A DNA stretch of 64,000 nucleotides from Armatimonas rosea (GTDB lineage Bacteria; Armatimonadota; Armatimonadia; Armatimonadales; Armatimonadaceae). Numbering within the stretch: the first letter of the stretch is position 1; each line of letters opens with the position of its first letter. A program made the position numbers and the translations under genes. Shown piece by piece: positions 1 through 8,612 of the stretch. Below the pieces are notes generated by a model that had not been told where the DNA came from, ran no database searches, and saw nothing but the letters and a program-made list of their open reading frames with translations. Location: NCBI RefSeq assembly GCF_014202505.1, contig NZ_JACHGW010000004.1, positions 62,001 through 126,000 on the forward strand. Reading direction: 5' to 3'.

Positions 1-2748
1 GTTGTGCATCGAGAGATACGGGGTCTGGACCTTATCCACCCAGAAGATCGGGGAGTTCTCGATGTACTTGAGCGGGTCGGTCCAGGGCGGCCCACCGATA
101 CGGCTCTGGGTGCGCTCGTACTGGAAGGCGCGGCTCATGCCACTCTCGTAGCGAATCCCGCCGTAGGCACTCACCATGTTGGAGACCGCCGCCCCCGCCT
201 CGACCGCGCGGAAGAGGTTGGTTCGGGTGATCATGTAGGTGATCTCATAGGCGCCCCAGCTGTGTCCCTGAATCCCGATGCGCTTCTCGTCGATATAGCC
301 ACGCCGCAGCACTTCCTGCACCGCGGGCACGACACACTTCATCGCGGACTCGCCGGGGTAGCCCGTGCGGTAGGTGATATCGGGGCGCAGGACGATATAG
401 CCGTTGCTGACATAGCGGCTAACATTGATATTGGTGCCAACTCCGGGACGGACATAGTTATGAAGCTGGTCGGCCATGCGCTCGTAGATATAGACCATCA
501 GGGGGTACTTTTTATTGGGGTCGAAGTTGTCCGGGAGCGTGAGAACCGCCGGGAGCTTCTGCCCATCACCGGTGGTGTAGGTAATCAGATCGCTCTTGCC
601 CCAGACAAAGTCTTTTTGCTGCGGGTTGGCATCGGTGATGCGCTCCGCCTGGGGAATCTTGGCCACGCTGGGCGCGAGCCAGAGATCGGGGAACTGGTCG
701 AAGCGCTCGCGGGTGAAGAGCACGGTCTCGGCATCGCGCGCCTTTGTCGGTGGCCCAAACGAGCAGTCGTCCATCAGGAGCTTGCTGGGGCGCCCACTTC
801 GGAGCGAAGGGAGCTGCCAGTAGCCCTCGGCCCGGCTGGCGAGGTCGTTGACGGTGAAGAGGATGGGCTTGTCGGTGGGAACGGCGGGCTTCTCGGGATC
901 AAACCCAACACGGCTCATGCGGAAGACAAGCCCTGCTTTTCGACCACCGGTTACTTGACGCGCGTCGCCATTCTCCGGGTTCACCTCCCAGAGATCGAAC
1001 TTATCGTAGACCAGGATCGACTTATCGCCCTCGGTCCAACCTGCCGACCCGTACGGCGGAGGCGGGGCCGGATGGTCGTCGTCTTCGTCCCAGAGCGCCT
1101 GCGGAACCTTCTCGCCCAGATTGACGACCTTCTCGCTGTTCACCCCCCGGCAGAGCCAGGTTCGCCGCGCTTGGTCCCACCAGACAAGATACTTCTCGGT
1201 CGGCGAGAGCAGCACCGCGCCCCCAGCCTTGGTGAGCACTTTCTTGCGCTCCCCAGACTCGATATCCACGAGGTAGACATCGTCGTAGCTCTGGTCCCAC
1301 GACGTCAGCTGCTGGTAGGGCTTGGCATCCCGCCCGAGTGTCCAGCGCTTGGTCTCATCGCCCACAAACACGGTCGGTAGGTCTGGCCCCGAGAGCACGG
1401 TGAGCTTCTTACTCTTCAAGCTCAGCAGTGCCGGGTAGCTGGGGCGTGCCCCCGCGCGGAGCTTCTGCATGGTCTGGAGCAGGCCGTCCCCCGACGACCA
1501 GATATCCACGGCCAGCGGCTCGACCGGGTCCTTGGGCTTCGGCGCGGGCTTTGGTGCCAGCGAGAGGCTCAAGCGGCTCCCGTCCTTGGAGAACCGCGCG
1601 CTGCTACCGTCGGCGAGCTGCCAGCCCGCAGGCACACCGGGCGACCTCTCGGTCAGCAGCTCCGTGGCCTTGCCCTCCCCCACTCGCCAGTGCCAGAGGC
1701 TACTTACTCGTTCGCGCACCGGAGCGGGAGGGATCGTCGGAGCCGCCGCGGGCGGCTGTGGCGCAGGTGCGCCGGTTGAGGCGGGCGTCGGTGCGGCGGC
1801 GGCAGGAGCCTTTGGCGTTCGGACAAAGACCAGCTGCTCCCCGGCATCGTCCCAGGCGATCCCCCGCAGCTCCGACGGCCCTGCGCTCACCGCCACATCG
1901 CCGACCTTGCCCAGCTCTCGGACAAAGAGCCCGTCTTTGGTGTCGTCTTTGCTATCCACCGAGTAGGCCAGCCGGGTACCCGCCTTGTTCCATACAAACT
2001 CAACCACGTCTGAAATGGTTGTGCTCTGCCCCGTACTTAGATCCCGCACCGTCAGCTCCGCACCTGTCGGCTGATTCGGTGCGCCGCCCGCCGGCCCGTC
2101 TGCCCCTCCTGGGAGCGGAGCACCTTGAGGTCGTCGCCCTTGTCGCCCCGCGGGCGGCTGATCTTTGCCCCCCCCGCCCCCACCTGTGGGGGCGGGGGGG
2201 GCGGCTTTCTCCAGCTGGTAGGCCAGCCAGCGGCTCCCCTCGCTCGCCAGAGTAAATCGCCGGACTTTCTCAATCGTCTCGGTCTTGCCCGTGGTCAGGT
2301 CTAGAATGCCCAGCGCCGACGGAAGGGGCGGTTTCTTTTCTTTACGTGCCTTCTCGCTCTCGGCAAACGGCGCGCCGATCGTGAAGATCACAAAGCGGCT
2401 GTCGGGGGTGAGCTGGGGCGCACGGCCACGGGGGATCTTGTACTCGGTCGGGCTGTTGGTGCTCCGAATAAAGAGCGTCCCATCGCCCTCTGTCGGTGCG
2501 ATGACGTAGGCCGCCCACTTGCCATCACGCGAGAGCTGCGGGAGCTGGATACTCTTCCAGAGCTCGTAGTCGTAGTGCTGAAGCGGACGCTTTGTTGCAA
2601 CCGGGGTAGTGGAGGCCGGCTGGAGCTGGTTGATCGTCCCCCCGCCGTTCACCCGCGCCGGGAGCGGCTGCTGGGCGTAGGCGGCGGAGAGAAAGAGAAG
2701 CGAGCAGGAGAGCGCAAGTGACAGACGGGAAACACGTGACGGAGCCAT
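1..2748 (-). CDS. S9 family peptidase (prolyl oligopeptidase-like), exported, 3' end off window
   Basis: Reads without a stop from ATG 2748 to the left edge, so the first 916 residues are present and the C-terminus is missing. Residues 1-25 form a signal peptide (hydrophobic, ending SAAYAQQ). A long region of beta-propeller type follows (repeated short strands ending in TGK, SGE, DLTT), with Ala/Pro- and Gly-rich linkers. The alpha/beta hydrolase domain then starts, with nucleophile motif GHSWGAYE; the catalytic Ser is residue 830. The Asp and His should lie beyond the edge. Family role: serine peptidase cleaving short peptides, here probably in the periplasm. A -10 box TATAAT (2759-2754) sits 5 nt before the ATG, suggesting a leaderless mRNA. 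It diverges from ribE. The fold assignment is firm; the substrate is unknown. Confidence 0.9.
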   Translation of the reverse strand, partial: MAPSRVSRLSLALSCSLLFLSAAYAQQPLPARVNGGGTINQLQPASTTPVATKRPLQHYDYELWKSIQLPQLSRDGKWAAYVIAPTEGDGTLFIRSTNSPTEYKIPRGRAPQLTPDSRFVIFTIGAPFAESEKARKEKKPPLPSALGILDLTTGKTETIEKVRRFTLASEGSRWLAYQLEKAAPPAPTGGGGGGKDQPPAGRQGRRPQGAPLPGGADGPAGGAPNQPTGAELTVRDLSTGQSTTISDVVEFVWNKAGTRLAYSVDSKDDTKDGLFVRELGKVGDVAVSAGPSELRGIAWDDAGEQLVFVRTPKAPAAAAPTPASTGAPAPQPPAAAPTIPPAPVRERVSSLWHWRVGEGKATELLTERSPGVPAGWQLADGSSARFSKDGSRLSLSLAPKPAPKPKDPVEPLAVDIWSSGDGLLQTMQKLRAGARPSYPALLSLKSKKLTVLSGPDLPTVFVGDETKRWTLGRDAKPYQQLTSWDQSYDDVYLVDIESGERKKVLTKAGGAVLLSPTEKYLVWWDQARRTWLCRGVNSEKVVNLGEKVPQALWDEDDDHPAPPPPYGSAGWTEGDKSILVYDKFDLWEVNPENGDARQVTGGRKAGLVFRMSRVGFDPEKPAVPTDKPILFTVNDLASRAEGYWQLPSLRSGRPSKLLMDDCSFGPPTKARDAETVLFTRERFDQFPDLWLAPSVAKIPQAERITDANPQQKDFVWGKSDLITYTTGDGQKLPAVLTLPDNFDPNKKYPLMVYIYERMADQLHNYVRPGVGTNINVSRYVSNGYIVLRPDITYRTGYPGESAMKCVVPAVQEVLRRGYIDEKRIGIQGHSWGAYEITYMITRTNLFRAVEAGAAVSNMVSAYGGIRYESGMSRAFQYERTQSRIGGPPWTDPLKYIENSPIFWVDKVQTPYLSMHN
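2167..2202. repeat. Perfect 16-bp inverted repeat inside the S9 peptidase gene
   Basis: The arms 2167-2182 (G, eight C, G, five C, A) and 2187-2202 are exactly complementary around a 4-nt loop, CCTG. On the coding strand it specifies an Ala/Pro stretch followed by a Gly run in a linker between propeller-like segments. The reading frame stays open through it. Confidence 0.85.
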
Positions 2749-2808
2749 GGCGCATTATACGGAAAGGCCCTCACCGACGACAACCCCGCTGGCGCGGTAC
2801 AATAAACC
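2749..2808. promoter_or_regulatory. Divergent leaderless promoters for the S9 peptidase and ribE
   Basis: Sixty bases separate the two start codons. Minus strand: TATAAT at 2759-2754, 5 nt before the peptidase ATG. Plus strand: TACAAT at 2798-2803, 5 nt before the ribE ATG. Neither gene has room for a Shine-Dalgarno sequence after its -10 box, so both are predicted to start transcription at or near the A of ATG. Confidence 0.65.
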
Positions 2809-3492
2809 ATGTTTACAGGAATCGTAGAGGCAGTGGGAAAAGTGGTCGCGCTGGACTCGGGGCGAGACTCGGTGCGGCTGACCGCGGCAGCGGGGCGTGT
2901 GGCCGAGGATGTCGCGATCGGAGACTCCGTGGCGATCAACGGGGTCTGCCTGACGGTCGTGGAGATCGCGGCCCCACAGCTCACCTTCGAGGCGGTCTAC
3001 GAGACCCTGCGCCGCACGACACTGGGCTCACTCCGGGTCGGCGATCCCGTGAACCTAGAGCGCGCCCTCAAGGCCGACGGGCGCTTTGGCGGCCATATTG
3101 TCCAGGGGCATATCGACGGCACCGGCCGCATCGCCTCGATTCGCCCGGTCGGGGATTCCTGGTTTGTCTATATTGAGGCGTCCCGCGAGCTCCTGCGCTA
3201 TGTCGTCACCAAGGGAAGCATCTGTGTCGATGGCATCTCGCTCACGGTGATGGACGCCGACGATAAAGCCTTCTCGCTCTCGATCATTCCCCACACCTGG
3301 GACAACACGACCCTCAAGGACCGGCGGGCGGGCGACCAAGTGAACCTGGAGACCGATATTGTGGGTAAGTATGTGGAGAAGCTCATGGGCGGCTGGGCTC
3401 CGGGCGGCGGGCGTGGTGTGACCATGGACCTGCTGGCACGGAGCGGCTACATCGAGCCCCAGCCCGAGCCTGAGGCATCGCGACGATGGTAG
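2809..3492 (+). CDS. ribE: Riboflavin synthase, alpha subunit
   Basis: Dismutates two 6,7-dimethyl-8-ribityllumazine molecules to riboflavin and a pyrimidine, the last step of riboflavin synthesis (cytosol). The 227-aa length fits the family. It starts with the hallmark MFTGIVEAVG and has two tandem lumazine-binding barrels: the first about residues 1-95, the second from about 98, with the repeated pattern GxSVAINGVCLTV and GSICVDGISLTV. TACAAT at 2798-2803 acts as a near-leaderless promoter. Its last 7 bases overlap the start of the Uma2 gene, which in turn overlaps ribBA, so the three are probably one mRNA. ribD and ribH are not in the window. Confidence 0.96.
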   Translation: MFTGIVEAVGKVVALDSGRDSVRLTAAAGRVAEDVAIGDSVAINGVCLTVVEIAAPQLTFEAVYETLRRTTLGSLRVGDPVNLERALKADGRFGGHIVQGHIDGTGRIASIRPVGDSWFVYIEASRELLRYVVTKGSICVDGISLTVMDADDKAFSLSIIPHTWDNTTLKDRRAGDQVNLETDIVGKYVEKLMGGWAPGGGRGVTMDLLARSGYIEPQPEPEASRRW

Positions 3493-4130
3493 AGTCCTCT
3501 GAGAAGCTCCAGTTTGAGACCTTTGAAGCCTTCCACGACTGGGCACTCCAGCACGAAGCCCGCGCCGAGTGGGTTGCGGGGAAGTTGATCGTGCTCACAA
3601 ATCACCAGGGAGAAAGCCTCGTGTCGGTTCGTCGCATCCATCAAAAGCTACAGCTCTTCCTCTCACGTTTACTCGTCTCCTGGCTCGAAGAAAACGCACT
3701 TGGGGGTGAGGTGCTCGGCCCTGAGTTTGCGGTTCGCCTCTCGTCACGCCCCTCGGGTAGGGAGCCCGATGTTTTTTACGTGAGCCCGGAACAGCTTCCC
3801 TTGCTCAACGACACCTACTTAGACACTGCTCCTGCCCTCTGTATCGAGATCGTCAGCCCGGAGAGCGCCGACCGGGACTTCAACGATAAGTTTCAGGAGT
3901 ACGAGGCTGCGGGGATCTCGGAGTACTGGATTGTCGATCCCGACGACCATGCGATCTTTTTCTACCGCCTTGCGGACAACGGGCGCTACCGCCGAATCCT
4001 TCCGCAAGACGGAACCTACACCAGCCGCGCCGTTCCGGGTCTGACCCTTCAGACCGCCTGGCTCTGGCAAGACCCCCTGCCGACCCTGCGCGAGATCGGG
4101 CGGTTCTGGGAAGCACGAGAGAGTTTATGA
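3486..4130 (+). CDS. Uma2 family (DUF820) putative endonuclease
   Basis: 214 aa of the Uma2/DUF820 family, a PD-(D/E)XK-like nuclease fold expanded in cyanobacteria, Armatimonadota and others; its biological role is not established. Family residues are visible: PD at 94-95, EIVSPES at 121-127, Lys135, Tyr139 and EYWIVD at 146-151. The start overlaps the ribE stop by 7 bases and its end overlaps the ribBA start (ATGA), so it looks translationally coupled inside the riboflavin operon. There is no obvious functional link to flavins; an inserted accessory gene is the simpler reading. It is one of three Uma2 genes in the window. Confidence 0.88.
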   Translation: MVESSEKLQFETFEAFHDWALQHEARAEWVAGKLIVLTNHQGESLVSVRRIHQKLQLFLSRLLVSWLEENALGGEVLGPEFAVRLSSRPSGREPDVFYVSPEQLPLLNDTYLDTAPALCIEIVSPESADRDFNDKFQEYEAAGISEYWIVDPDDHAIFFYRLADNGRYRRILPQDGTYTSRAVPGLTLQTAWLWQDPLPTLREIGRFWEARESL

Positions 4131-5356
4131 GCACCACACACGAGCCTGAGTTTCACTTCGACCGGATCGAAGACGCTATCGAGGACCTTCGGGCGGGAAA
4201 GCTGATCATCCTCGTTGACGACGAAGACCGGGAGAACGAGGGCGACTTTGTCATGGCCGCCGAGTTTGTGACGCCCGAGATCATCACCCTCATGAACCGG
4301 CGCGCCAGTGGGATCATCACGGTCCCGATGATGGCCGAGCGCCTCGACGAGCTCAATATCCCCGCCCAGGTCCAGGACAACACCGAGGCGATGCGCACGG
4401 CGTTTCATGTCGCGGTCGACGCCCGCTTTGGGACCACCAGCGGCTCCAGCGCCCAAGACCGTGTGCTCACTATCCAAAAGCTCGCCGACCCTAGCGCTGT
4501 TCCCGCGGATTTCAACCGCCCCGGCCATGTCAGCCCGCTCATGGCGCGCAACGGGGGCGTCCTCAAGCGCCCCGGGCACACCGAGGCAGCGGTAGATCTG
4601 ATGCGTCTCGCGGGGCTCCAGCCGGTCGGGGTGATCTGTGAGATCATGGGCGACGATGGCGAGATGCTGCGCCTGCCGGGCCTTGTCGAGCTTGCCAAAG
4701 AGCTTGGCCTGAAGCTCTGCACCATCGCCGACCTGATCCGCTACCGTCGCCGCACGGAGAAGCTCGTCAAGAAGCTCGCGGTCGCGGACCTACCGACGCG
4801 CTTTGGAACCTTTGCCGCCCACGCCTACCTCAGCGAGGTGGACAACAACGAGTACCTCGCGCTAGTGTTGGGTGAGATCGCTCCCGACGATGCCATTCTC
4901 TGCCGGATCCATAGCTCCTGCGTGACGGGCGACCTCCTGGGCTCCCTCCGCTGCGACTGTGGCGACCAGCTCCAGCTCGCGCTGGAGAAGATCGCGGCGG
5001 AGGGGCGTGGCGTGCTGCTCTATATCGAGCAAGAAGGACGTGGGATCGGGCTGGTCAATAAGATGCGCGCCTACGCCCTCCAGGACCAAGGTGCCGACAC
5101 GCTCGATGCCAACACCATGCTGGGCTTCAAGGCAGACTCGCGCGACTACGGGATCGGGGCGCAGATTCTCGTGGATCTCGGCCTGCGAAAGCTACGGCTG
5201 ATGACCAACAACCCCGGCAAGCGCGACGGTCTCCAGGGCTTTGATCTCGTTGTCACGGAGCGGGTCCCCCTCCCCATCACGGCAAACCCCCACAACGCCC
5301 GCTATCTCGAGACCAAGCGCACCCGCATGGGCCACGATCTCCCCCCCGTTCCCTAG
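4127..5356 (+). CDS. ribBA: Bifunctional 3,4-dihydroxy-2-butanone-4-phosphate synthase / GTP cyclohydrolase II
   Basis: 409 aa, the standard length of the RibBA fusion. Residues 1-205 are the RibB half, making DHBP from ribulose 5-phosphate: acidic loop DDEDRENEGDF at 31-41 and RPGHTEAAVDL at 148-158. Residues 210-409 are the RibA half, opening GTP to the pyrimidine precursor of riboflavin: zinc ligands Cys265, Cys276 and Cys278 (spacing 11 and 2 as in E. coli RibA) and EQEGRGIGL at 301-309. The ATGA overlap with the Uma2 gene suggests coupling in a ribE-Uma2-ribBA operon. No FMN riboswitch is seen upstream of the operon. Confidence 0.96.
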   Translation: MSTTHEPEFHFDRIEDAIEDLRAGKLIILVDDEDRENEGDFVMAAEFVTPEIITLMNRRASGIITVPMMAERLDELNIPAQVQDNTEAMRTAFHVAVDARFGTTSGSSAQDRVLTIQKLADPSAVPADFNRPGHVSPLMARNGGVLKRPGHTEAAVDLMRLAGLQPVGVICEIMGDDGEMLRLPGLVELAKELGLKLCTIADLIRYRRRTEKLVKKLAVADLPTRFGTFAAHAYLSEVDNNEYLALVLGEIAPDDAILCRIHSSCVTGDLLGSLRCDCGDQLQLALEKIAAEGRGVLLYIEQEGRGIGLVNKMRAYALQDQGADTLDANTMLGFKADSRDYGIGAQILVDLGLRKLRLMTNNPGKRDGLQGFDLVVTERVPLPITANPHNARYLETKRTRMGHDLPPVP

Positions 5357-5468
5357 GATTTTTTCCCGACTGCCCAACTAAACGTCGCCTCCCCGACGAT
5401 TGTGGGGTGGTGTGAATGCAATTGCTCACAGCAGGGAACAACACACCAGGTGGAGTCGTTTGTAAGAC

Positions 5469-5984
5469 ATGATTCCTGGAACTATGAATGGAGATATTGC
5501 ACTCTGGACAACCTACGGAGCGGTACTGAGTATCGCCCTCGTGGGGGGACTGATGTTGTCCAGCTTTCCCAAGACCCGGTGGGAGCGGAGCCTCAAAGTT
5601 CTGGGACTGGGGTGCAAGGGAGCGGGGATCTACCGAGGCCGCGCGATCCAAGTGACACGCAAGGGTAGTCTCGTCTCGATCTCGATTCGTACACGCAACG
5701 AAGCGCGCCTCTTCGATGAGCTCAGTAGCGACACCCCTGTCCCTGCCCTGCCCTGGATCAGCGAGCTCGCGGCGATGCAGCTCAGCACGCTTGCCTTCGC
5801 CCAGAGAGTCTGGGACCGCTGGCACATCCAGCTCCGCGACAAGACCCTCCAGATCTCCTGCGACACCGTCCGCCCCGAGCGCCTACGCTTTCTCCTGGAC
5901 CTTGCCTGTGACCTCGCCGATGGGGTAGACCGCTTTGGGGAAGAGCAGGCCCCCAGCCGCTTTGTACGCAGGGCATCGGTTTAA
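5469..5984 (+). CDS. Hypothetical protein with one N-terminal membrane segment
   Basis: 171 aa, not recognised. One hydrophobic segment at about residues 10-32 (YGAVLSIALVGGLMLSS) is followed by a soluble domain with basic and beta-type stretches (IYRGRAIQVTRKGSLVSISI) and an Arg/Asp-rich end. This suggests an N-terminally anchored protein. A second ATG at codon 6 is an equally possible start. The codon pattern matches the flanking GC-rich genes. The 112 bases between ribBA and this gene hold small inverted repeats but no clear terminator. Confidence 0.6.
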   Translation: MIPGTMNGDIALWTTYGAVLSIALVGGLMLSSFPKTRWERSLKVLGLGCKGAGIYRGRAIQVTRKGSLVSISIRTRNEARLFDELSSDTPVPALPWISELAAMQLSTLAFAQRVWDRWHIQLRDKTLQISCDTVRPERLRFLLDLACDLADGVDRFGEEQAPSRFVRRASV

Positions 5985-6022
5985 TAACGCTTTCTCTAAT
6001 CGTCGGGTACAATGCCTGCGTT

Positions 6023-7174
6023 ATGAAAATGCAGGAATATCAGGCCAAAGCTCTCCTGGCGCAGTTTGGAGTGCCGACGCCCAAGGGAATTGTTTGTACC
6101 ACTCCCGATGAAGTCAAGGCTGCTGCCGAGTCGCTCGGGGGCGGAGCTGTTGTCAAAGCACAGGTTCTCGCTGGCGGGCGAGGCAAGGCCGGTGCCGTCA
6201 AGGTCGCCAAGACCGCCGAGGCGTGCGCGGACTTTGCGGGCTCGATCCTGGGCAAGAAGCTCTACTTTGAGCAGGCCAAGGAAGAGCTCGCGATCAACAC
6301 GCTTCTTGTCGAGGAGCTCCTCCCCATCGCCAAAGAGTACTATCTGGGCATGGTGGTCGACCGCGACACCCAGCGCAACGTGCTGATTCTCTCGTCGCAG
6401 GGCGGGATGGATATCGAGGAAGTGGCCCACTCCCACCCCGATGCCATCGGACGCCACCCGGTCGATCCGGCCATTGGGGTCAAGGACTTCCACATCCGTG
6501 AGCTGGCCCGCAAGGGCGGCATCCCGGACTCCGAGCTGGGCAAGCTGGCCCCGTTTGTCAAGAACCTCTACAACGCCTGCCTCAAGTCCGATGCCACCCT
6601 CGCGGAGATCAACCCGCTGGTTGTGCTCGCGGATGGGAACTTTATCGCGGGCGATGCGAAGATCAATATCGACGACAACACGCTCTACCGCCACCCAGAG
6701 CTCGCCGCCCACGGCGAGGACTCCGACGAGCTCAACGACTTCGAGAAAGAAGCACGTCGGCGCGGGATCAATAACTACGTTCACCTCGGCGGCAATGTCG
6801 GCATCATCTGCAACGGCGCCGGGCTCGTCATGGGCACGATGGACGAGGTCAAGCGTGCGGGCGGCCAGCCGGCAAACTTCCTCGATATCGGCGGCGGCGC
6901 AAAGGCCGAGCTGGTGCGCTCCTCGCTGGAGCTGATCCTGCTCGATAAAGACGTGAAAGCGATCCTCATCAATATCTTCGGCGGTATCACCCGCGGCGAT
7001 GAAGTCGCCAAGGGGATTATCGAGGCGACAAGCACGATGGACATCCAAGTTCCGCTGGTCGTGCGCCTTGCGGGGACAAACTCGGAGGAGGGCCTTGCGC
7101 TTCTCAAGGATGCCAACCTGGTCCCTGCCGCCACGATGCAGGAAGCTGCTCAGAAAGTTGTCGCGCTGCTCTAA
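6023..7174 (+). CDS. sucC: Succinyl-CoA synthetase (ADP-forming), beta subunit
   Basis: Beta subunit of the TCA-cycle enzyme that couples succinyl-CoA and ADP/GDP to succinate, CoA and nucleoside triphosphate. The 383 aa fit the family (E. coli 388). The N-terminal ATP-grasp domain starts MKMQEYQAKALLAQFGVP; the C-terminal CoA-ligase domain contains NIFGGITRGDEVA. TACAAT (6008-6013) lies 9 nt before the ATG, so the leader is very short. sucD follows after a 66-codon gene and a palindromic spacer rather than directly. Confidence 0.96.
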   Translation: MKMQEYQAKALLAQFGVPTPKGIVCTTPDEVKAAAESLGGGAVVKAQVLAGGRGKAGAVKVAKTAEACADFAGSILGKKLYFEQAKEELAINTLLVEELLPIAKEYYLGMVVDRDTQRNVLILSSQGGMDIEEVAHSHPDAIGRHPVDPAIGVKDFHIRELARKGGIPDSELGKLAPFVKNLYNACLKSDATLAEINPLVVLADGNFIAGDAKINIDDNTLYRHPELAAHGEDSDELNDFEKEARRRGINNYVHLGGNVGIICNGAGLVMGTMDEVKRAGGQPANFLDIGGGAKAELVRSSLELILLDKDVKAILINIFGGITRGDEVAKGIIEATSTMDIQVPLVVRLAGTNSEEGLALLKDANLVPAATMQEAAQKVVALL

Positions 7175-7198
7175 CAGCCACAAGAAAGAAAACCTACC

Positions 7199-7399
7199 AT
7201 GGCCTGGGAATATAAAATTATCACCTCCGCAGAGGACACCGACGATGAGACGATGCTCAATGAGCTCGGTGCTGAGGGCTGGGAGCTTATCTCGGTGCAG
7301 ATCAGCGAAGTGACCTACGTCGAAGAGAACGCCGAGAGCGAAGAAGGCGACGAGTACGTCGAGGAAGTGGCGACCTACTACCTCAAGCGAGCGAAATAA
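7199..7399 (+). CDS. Small DUF4177-like protein
   Basis: 66 aa, very acidic. It carries the pattern seen in DUF4177 proteins: WEYKIIT at residues 3-9, LNELGAEGWELISVQ at about 20-34, and a terminal YYLKR at 60-64. The function of that family is unknown. It lies 24 bases after sucC and before sucD, so it is probably co-transcribed with sucC. The ATG is preceded by an A-rich stretch with a weak AAGAAAG Shine-Dalgarno-like sequence. Confidence 0.7.
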   Translation: MAWEYKIITSAEDTDDETMLNELGAEGWELISVQISEVTYVEENAESEEGDEYVEEVATYYLKRAK

Positions 7400-7420
7400 C
7401 CCCCTCGCGCATCGCCCCGG

Positions 7421-7550
7421 TTGGAGCGGGGCGTCGACGAGCCTCGTTTCTCGGCTGGAAAGGCCTTCGGCCATCGGGCTAGTTTATGGCCGAAGGCCTT
7501 CCTAGCGGAGCCTGCGACGCTCGTTGACGCTCCCCTCTCACGGGAGCGAT
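7421..7550. repeat. Nested palindrome between sucC and sucD
   Basis: The core arms (GGAAAGGCCTTCGGCCAT at about 7459-7476 and its near-perfect complement at about 7487-7503) flank a short loop. Outside them GGAGCG...CGACGAGC (about 7432-7451) can pair with GCTCGTTGACGCTCC (about 7522-7536). The roughly 100-bp structure has no T run, so it looks more like a REP-type element or processing hairpin than a terminator. Confidence 0.6.
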
Positions 7551-7570
7551 CACGGGGAACCTATAAAACT

Positions 7571-8461
7571 ATGGCAATTCTGATTGATGAAACAACCAAG
7601 GTTGTCGTCTCCGGCATCACCGGCCGAGAAGGCACCTTCCATAGCGGGCAGATGCTCGCCTACGGCACCCAGGTCGTCGCCGGTGTGACTCCCGGCAAGG
7701 GTGGTCAGACCTGGACCAGCGATGATGGAAAGTACACGGTTCCGGTCTTCAACACAGTCGCCGAGGCGGTCGAGAAGACGGGTGCCAATGCGCACTTTGT
7801 GGTGGTTCCGCCCAAGTTCGCCGCCGACTCGATCATCGAGGGCGCGGACGCCGGCTGTGAGCTGATTGTCTGCATCACCGACGGTCTGAGCCAGCAGGAC
7901 ATGATCACAGCCACCGACTATGTCAAGCGCGTCAAGAAGACCCGGCTGATCGGCACTAACTGCCCTGGCCTGCTCTCGGTGGGCAAGGCGAAGATCGGGA
8001 TCATTCCCCAGAATATCTTCCTTGAAGGCCCGGTTGGGCTGGTCTCGCGCTCGGGCACCCTCACCTACGAGATCGTGGACGCGCTCACCCGCGCAGGCCT
8101 CGGCCAGACCACCGCGGTCGGAATCGGCGGCGACCCCATTCTTGGGATGCGCTTCGCCGATGTGCTGGAGCTCTTTGAGAACGACCCGGAGACCAAAGCA
8201 GTCGTCATGGTCGGTGAGATCGGCGGCGCAGACGAAGAGGCCGGGGCGGAGGTCATCAAGCGCATGACCAAGCCCGTGGTCGGCTTTATCGGCGGCCGCA
8301 GCGCCCCTCCCGGAAAACGAATGGGCCACGCCGGTGCTATCGTCTCCGCCACCAGTGGCAGTGCGGACAGCAAGATCGCCGCCCTCAACGCCGCCGGAGC
8401 CCCCGTCGCCGACACCACCGCCGACATTCCGGGGCTGGTGAAAAAAGCGCTGGGGATGTAG
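7571..8461 (+). CDS. sucD: Succinyl-CoA synthetase, alpha subunit
   Basis: 296 aa from ATG 7571 ([18 protein letters not shown]), the normal length. An upstream in-frame extension to 7421 reads through the palindromic spacer and is rejected. The N-terminal CoA-binding Rossmann domain has [14 protein letters not shown] at 15-28. The phosphohistidine loop is [12 protein letters not shown], with the active-site His at residue 253. It forms the enzyme with SucC. The separation from sucC by a small gene and a palindrome might allow unequal expression of the subunits. Confidence 0.96.
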   Translation: MAILIDETTKVVVSGITGREGTFHSGQMLAYGTQVVAGVTPGKGGQTWTSDDGKYTVPVFNTVAEAVEKTGANAHFVVVPPKFAADSIIEGADAGCELIVCITDGLSQQDMITATDYVKRVKKTRLIGTNCPGLLSVGKAKIGIIPQNIFLEGPVGLVSRSGTLTYEIVDALTRAGLGQTTAVGIGGDPILGMRFADVLELFENDPETKAVVMVGEIGGADEEAGAEVIKRMTKPVVGFIGGRSAPPGKRMGHAGAIVSATSGSADSKIAALNAAGAPVADTTADIPGLVKKALGM

Positions 8462-8535
8462 TTCGCCCAATAGAATTGGGCGTCAGCAGTGGCGGGCGCG
8501 AAGCGCCGTTCAAATGCCCCCTTCGGGGCCGCCGC

Positions 8536-8581
8536 AAAGCCCGTGCCGGGCTCCTAATTGGGGAGCTTGGGGCGGGCTTTT
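8536..8581 (+). terminator. Rho-independent terminator after sucD
   Basis: AAAGCCCG at 8536-8543 pairs with CGGGCTTT at 8573-8580, with an inner GGGCTCC/GGGGAGC pairing and a short T run. A smaller hairpin, GCCCAAT/ATTGGGC (about 8464-8480), lies directly after the sucD stop. Confidence 0.65.
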
Positions 8582-8612
8582 CTGTTCTTAGGTGCAGTGA
8601 TAAAATAGCGCT

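Noticed and set aside
4-1380. A long open frame of 458 codons on the plus strand at the left edge
   Set aside because: It lies opposite the S9 peptidase, whose minus-strand frame carries GHSWGAYE and a signal peptide. GC-rich third positions leave the other strand open.
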